A stretch of 6,664 nucleotides of DNA from Candidatus Bathyarchaeota archaeon BA1 (GTDB taxonomy: Archaea; Thermoproteota; Bathyarchaeia; Bathyarchaeales; Bathyarchaeaceae). The notes below the pieces were generated by a model. The model saw nothing but the letters and a program-made list of their open reading frames with translations, searched no databases and was not told the origin of the DNA. Both the position numbers and the translations under genes were made by a program. Positions 5,211 to 6,664 of the stretch are shown here, piece by piece. The number at the start of each line of letters is the position of its first letter. The stretch's first letter is position 1. The stretch spans positions 1-6,664 of the forward strand of contig LIHJ01000046.1 in assembly GCA_001399805.1 (NCBI GenBank). Reading direction: 5' to 3'.

Positions 5211-6056
5211 CTAATCAATCAAGCCGAGACGTAGAAGGGCACTTGCAAGGCTACAAAGTCCTTGTATGAGGACCCCTCCCCACCTGGCATTTAGGATCCT
5301 ATCGATTTTGGATTCCACAAACTTTAAGCCCCTCAAAACCGATTCGTCATTTAGCCCCAAACCAGCAGCTGTTAACGCATTGAGAATCACGCATGTTTTG
5401 AATATGCCTCCCTCACAAGTTTTTCTGCTGTAGCCTGGCCATGCCCCATTGGGTAGCTGGCTCGCCCTAAGCGGTTGTATTGCCTCTTTCATTATGCGGT
5501 TATTCCCATTAATCCCTCCTATGCTAAGATAGATCATGGTGACCTCAGGAGAGCCTCCCCACCCCCTCTCCTTCCAATCACGCTTTAAAAACTCAAGGAT
5601 GGCATCCATGTACCCAGTGTTGGCTCCATCAATTGTTTTCAGGGCAGCGAATACCATTGCGGTGCTCCATGCCTCACTTCTTGCATTAAGTGGCAATTCC
5701 CCTTTGGGTTTCCAATGCCACCCGCCATCCTTGAGTTGCTGTTGCTTAAGCCACCCCATTGTATCTTGCACCCATTTTTTGTCCTTCTCTCCACCAACCA
5801 AGATGTAGGTTAACAGGGTGGAAGTGGCTGAGTTGACAAGTCTACAGATGTCCTCCCCACTTTTTTCCTCGATAAACTTTAAGACAACCTGGCGAAACTC
5901 CTCGGTGCACCCCCTAGACCTCAAGAGGGGGTGAGTGAGATACAAATCGGTTAATGGCCATCTTCCTCGATTTTCTACGAGGAGAACCCTCAGTTTACGC
6001 AGCAAAGCCTTCTCGCCGAAGGCCCTTTGTAGCCCCCTAACATGGGCAGCCCTCAT
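5211..6056 (-). CDS. QW-repeat alpha/alpha-toroid protein (squalene cyclase/prenyltransferase-like)
   Basis: With the start chosen here the protein has 281 residues. It carries repeated helical units ending in QW-type motifs: QQQLKDGGWHW (105-115), ERGWGG (163-168) and ASQLPNGAWPGYS (198-210), with a weaker copy near ARWGG (257-261). These are typical of the prenyltransferase and squalene-oxidase repeat superfamily. The DxDD acid motif of squalene-hopene cyclases is absent. At this length it is about half a cyclase, nearer a prenyltransferase beta subunit, whose zinc ligands I cannot identify. The activity is therefore unknown; terpenoid or isoprenoid binding is a guess helped by the mevalonate genes just downstream on the same strand. 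The frame stays open upstream to 6278, but that would overlap the divergent gene. ATG 6054-6056 has GGGG six bases upstream and suits the palindromic promoter. No signal peptide or membrane segment is evident. Confidence 0.72.
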   Translation of the reverse strand: MRAAHVRGLQRAFGEKALLRKLRVLLVENRGRWPLTDLYLTHPLLRSRGCTEEFRQVVLKFIEEKSGEDICRLVNSATSTLLTYILVGGEKDKKWVQDTMGWLKQQQLKDGGWHWKPKGELPLNARSEAWSTAMVFAALKTIDGANTGYMDAILEFLKRDWKERGWGGSPEVTMIYLSIGGINGNNRIMKEAIQPLRASQLPNGAWPGYSRKTCEGGIFKTCVILNALTAAGLGLNDESVLRGLKFVESKIDRILNARWGGVLIQGLCSLASALLRLGLID

Positions 6057-6090
6057 TCTTTTCCCCACAAAATTAAAGTTGGATAGGGAT

Positions 6091-6107
6091 AAAACTAATA
6101 TAGTTTT
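6091..6107. promoter_or_regulatory. Palindromic bidirectional promoter element
   Basis: AAAACTA-ATA-TAGTTTT is a perfect inverted repeat with 7-bp arms and a 3-bp centre. It lies in the 87-bp spacer between the QW-repeat gene (start 6056, minus) and the TIGR04076 gene (start 6144, plus). Each strand reads as a TATA-like box. Counting about 26 bases from its centre puts initiation near 6125 on the plus strand and near 6073 on the minus strand. Each would leave a 17-19 base leader holding a ribosome site. It could also be a repressor operator overlapping the TATA box. Confidence 0.5.
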
Positions 6108-6130
6108 GTTGGCAGAATCGCCCACATCAT

Positions 6131-6137
6131 AGGGAGG
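6131..6137 (+). promoter_or_regulatory. Strong Shine-Dalgarno site for the TIGR04076 gene
   Basis: AGGGAGG ends six bases before the ATG at 6144-6146. An in-frame TTG at 6138 directly abuts it, which rules that TTG out as the start. Confidence 0.7.
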
Positions 6138-6143
6138 TTGATC

Positions 6144-6455
6144 ATGAACAGGATTCATCGTCTCACCATAACCGTCGATAACATTCGGGGCAAATGCCCT
6201 GTTTTTAAGGTTGGAGAGAAAATAGTGATCGAAGAGCCCGAGATCGTTCCTGAGAAAACGGACGCTCTCTGCATTCATGCGTTGGGGTCCATGCTATCCA
6301 TGATCATTGCTTTAAGCCGTGGCGTCAGTTTTAAAGAGCTGGGCTTGTCGAAGGAGGAAGGGGACTATGGCTACGTTCAGTGCCTTGATCCAGGGCCTCC
6401 ATACACCCCGGGCGGAACGGTTATCTTTCACATAAAACGAGAGGCGATGAGGTAA
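6144..6455 (+). CDS. TIGR04076 family protein, function unknown
   Basis: The 103-residue protein matches the layout of the TIGR04076 family: LTITVDNIRGKCPVFKVGEKIVI at the start (8-30), an internal Cys (C43) after the acidic EPEIVPEKTDAL stretch, and YVQCLDPGPPYTPGG followed by VIFHIKRE at the end (78-100). The three cysteines C18, C43 and C80 sit where the family conserves them and could bind a metal or act in redox chemistry, but no activity is established. The protein is soluble with no signal peptide; residues 48-58 are only mildly hydrophobic. It diverges from the QW-repeat gene across a shared palindromic promoter, which suggests joint regulation. The start is set by AGGGAGG six bases upstream of ATG 6144. 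Confidence 0.82.
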   Translation: MNRIHRLTITVDNIRGKCPVFKVGEKIVIEEPEIVPEKTDALCIHALGSMLSMIIALSRGVSFKELGLSKEEGDYGYVQCLDPGPPYTPGGTVIFHIKREAMR

Positions 6456-6664
6456 ACCTTCGAGGTGACGTTGGGCATTTCCTTCAGGATGAGGACGAGA
6501 TGTAGTGAGCAACTTTAACCCCAACAAAAATTAGCTAGTATTAAGAAGTGTAGGAAACCTACCTATGGTGAAGAGAGGAAGAAGGTGAGAGCATTCGCAG
6601 CGCGTTCATGGATGCTGGTGCTTTCTAGACGGTGCAATGGGAGAAAAAAGAGTCGAGGTAGACG
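6456..6664. other. Tail without a secure gene; possible promoter and gene start near the right edge
   Basis: No convincing gene is visible. An AT-rich stretch at 6525-6543 could be a promoter. A plus-strand frame open from 6519 to the window end contains GTG at 6585-6587 with GAGG (6575-6578) six bases before it; this could start a gene leaving the window. Only 26 residues would be visible (MRAFAARSWMLVLSRRC...), rich in Arg and Lys, and I recognise no family. Too little remains to call it. Confidence 0.25.

Noticed and set aside
6138..6140. TTG as start of the TIGR04076 gene
   Set aside because: The Shine-Dalgarno site AGGGAGG abuts it with no spacing; ATG at 6144 has the right six-base spacing.
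6057..6278. N-terminal extension of the QW-repeat gene up to 6278
   Set aside because: It would run over 130 bases into the TIGR04076 gene on the other strand and across the palindromic promoter. The extra residues show no QW-repeat pattern.
6312..6527. Minus-strand 71-codon open frame over the TIGR04076 gene
   Set aside because: It is a shadow of a recognisable gene, with no motif of its own.
6550..6562. Small inverted repeat GTAGG-AAA-CCTAC
   Set aside because: Five-base arms are expected by chance at this scale and nothing around it gives it a role.

Overview
The window looks like a chromosomal segment from an archaeon, most likely an uncultured member of the Thermoproteota/Bathyarchaeia side of the tree. 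The signs are an archaeal-type thiolase and HMG-CoA synthase pair with a DUF35 domain, a lipoate ligase that has only the catalytic domain, a single-domain JAMM protease, TATA-like boxes at archaeal spacing, poly-T termination signals and several TTG/GTG starts. The lineage is inferred from gene content, not from a marker gene. I see no mobile element, CRISPR array, tRNA or rRNA.

Layout. Positions 1-45 hold a T-rich hairpin terminator, probably for a gene entering from the left. A JAMM metalloprotease (231-599, minus) and a lipoate ligase (704-1510, plus) diverge from an AT-rich palindromic core near 680. The ligase converges on a minus-strand block, with a perfect 9-bp hairpin between the two 3' ends. 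Read in its own direction, the minus-strand block is: a QW-repeat protein related to squalene cyclase and prenyltransferase (6056-5211), a thiolase-family protein (5077-3878), a DUF35::HMG-CoA synthase fusion (3876-2365) and a Yip1-type membrane protein (2313-1600). A small TIGR04076 protein (6144-6455, plus) diverges from the QW-repeat gene across a 17-bp palindromic promoter element. The tail 6456-6664 has no secure gene.

Core biology. The thiolase and HMG-CoA synthase genes, one base apart, correspond to the first two steps of the mevalonate route to archaeal lipids. Archaeal homologues form a complex bridged by a separate DUF35 protein. Here DUF35 is fused to the N-terminus of the HMG-CoA synthase. 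The synthase keeps its Glu/Cys/His catalytic set. The thiolase partner has lost the nucleophilic Cys and both His residues expected at the active site. This is the most notable feature of the window: a thiolase-fold subunit that either only serves as a scaffold or catalyses different chemistry, in an otherwise intact-looking HMG-CoA-forming unit. The QW-repeat protein just upstream is a possible, unproven, further link to isoprenoids.

Several starts were chosen by combining TATA-box spacing, Shine-Dalgarno position and family alignment. The largest changes are shorter starts for the thiolase and the QW-repeat gene; the latter would otherwise overlap its divergent neighbour.
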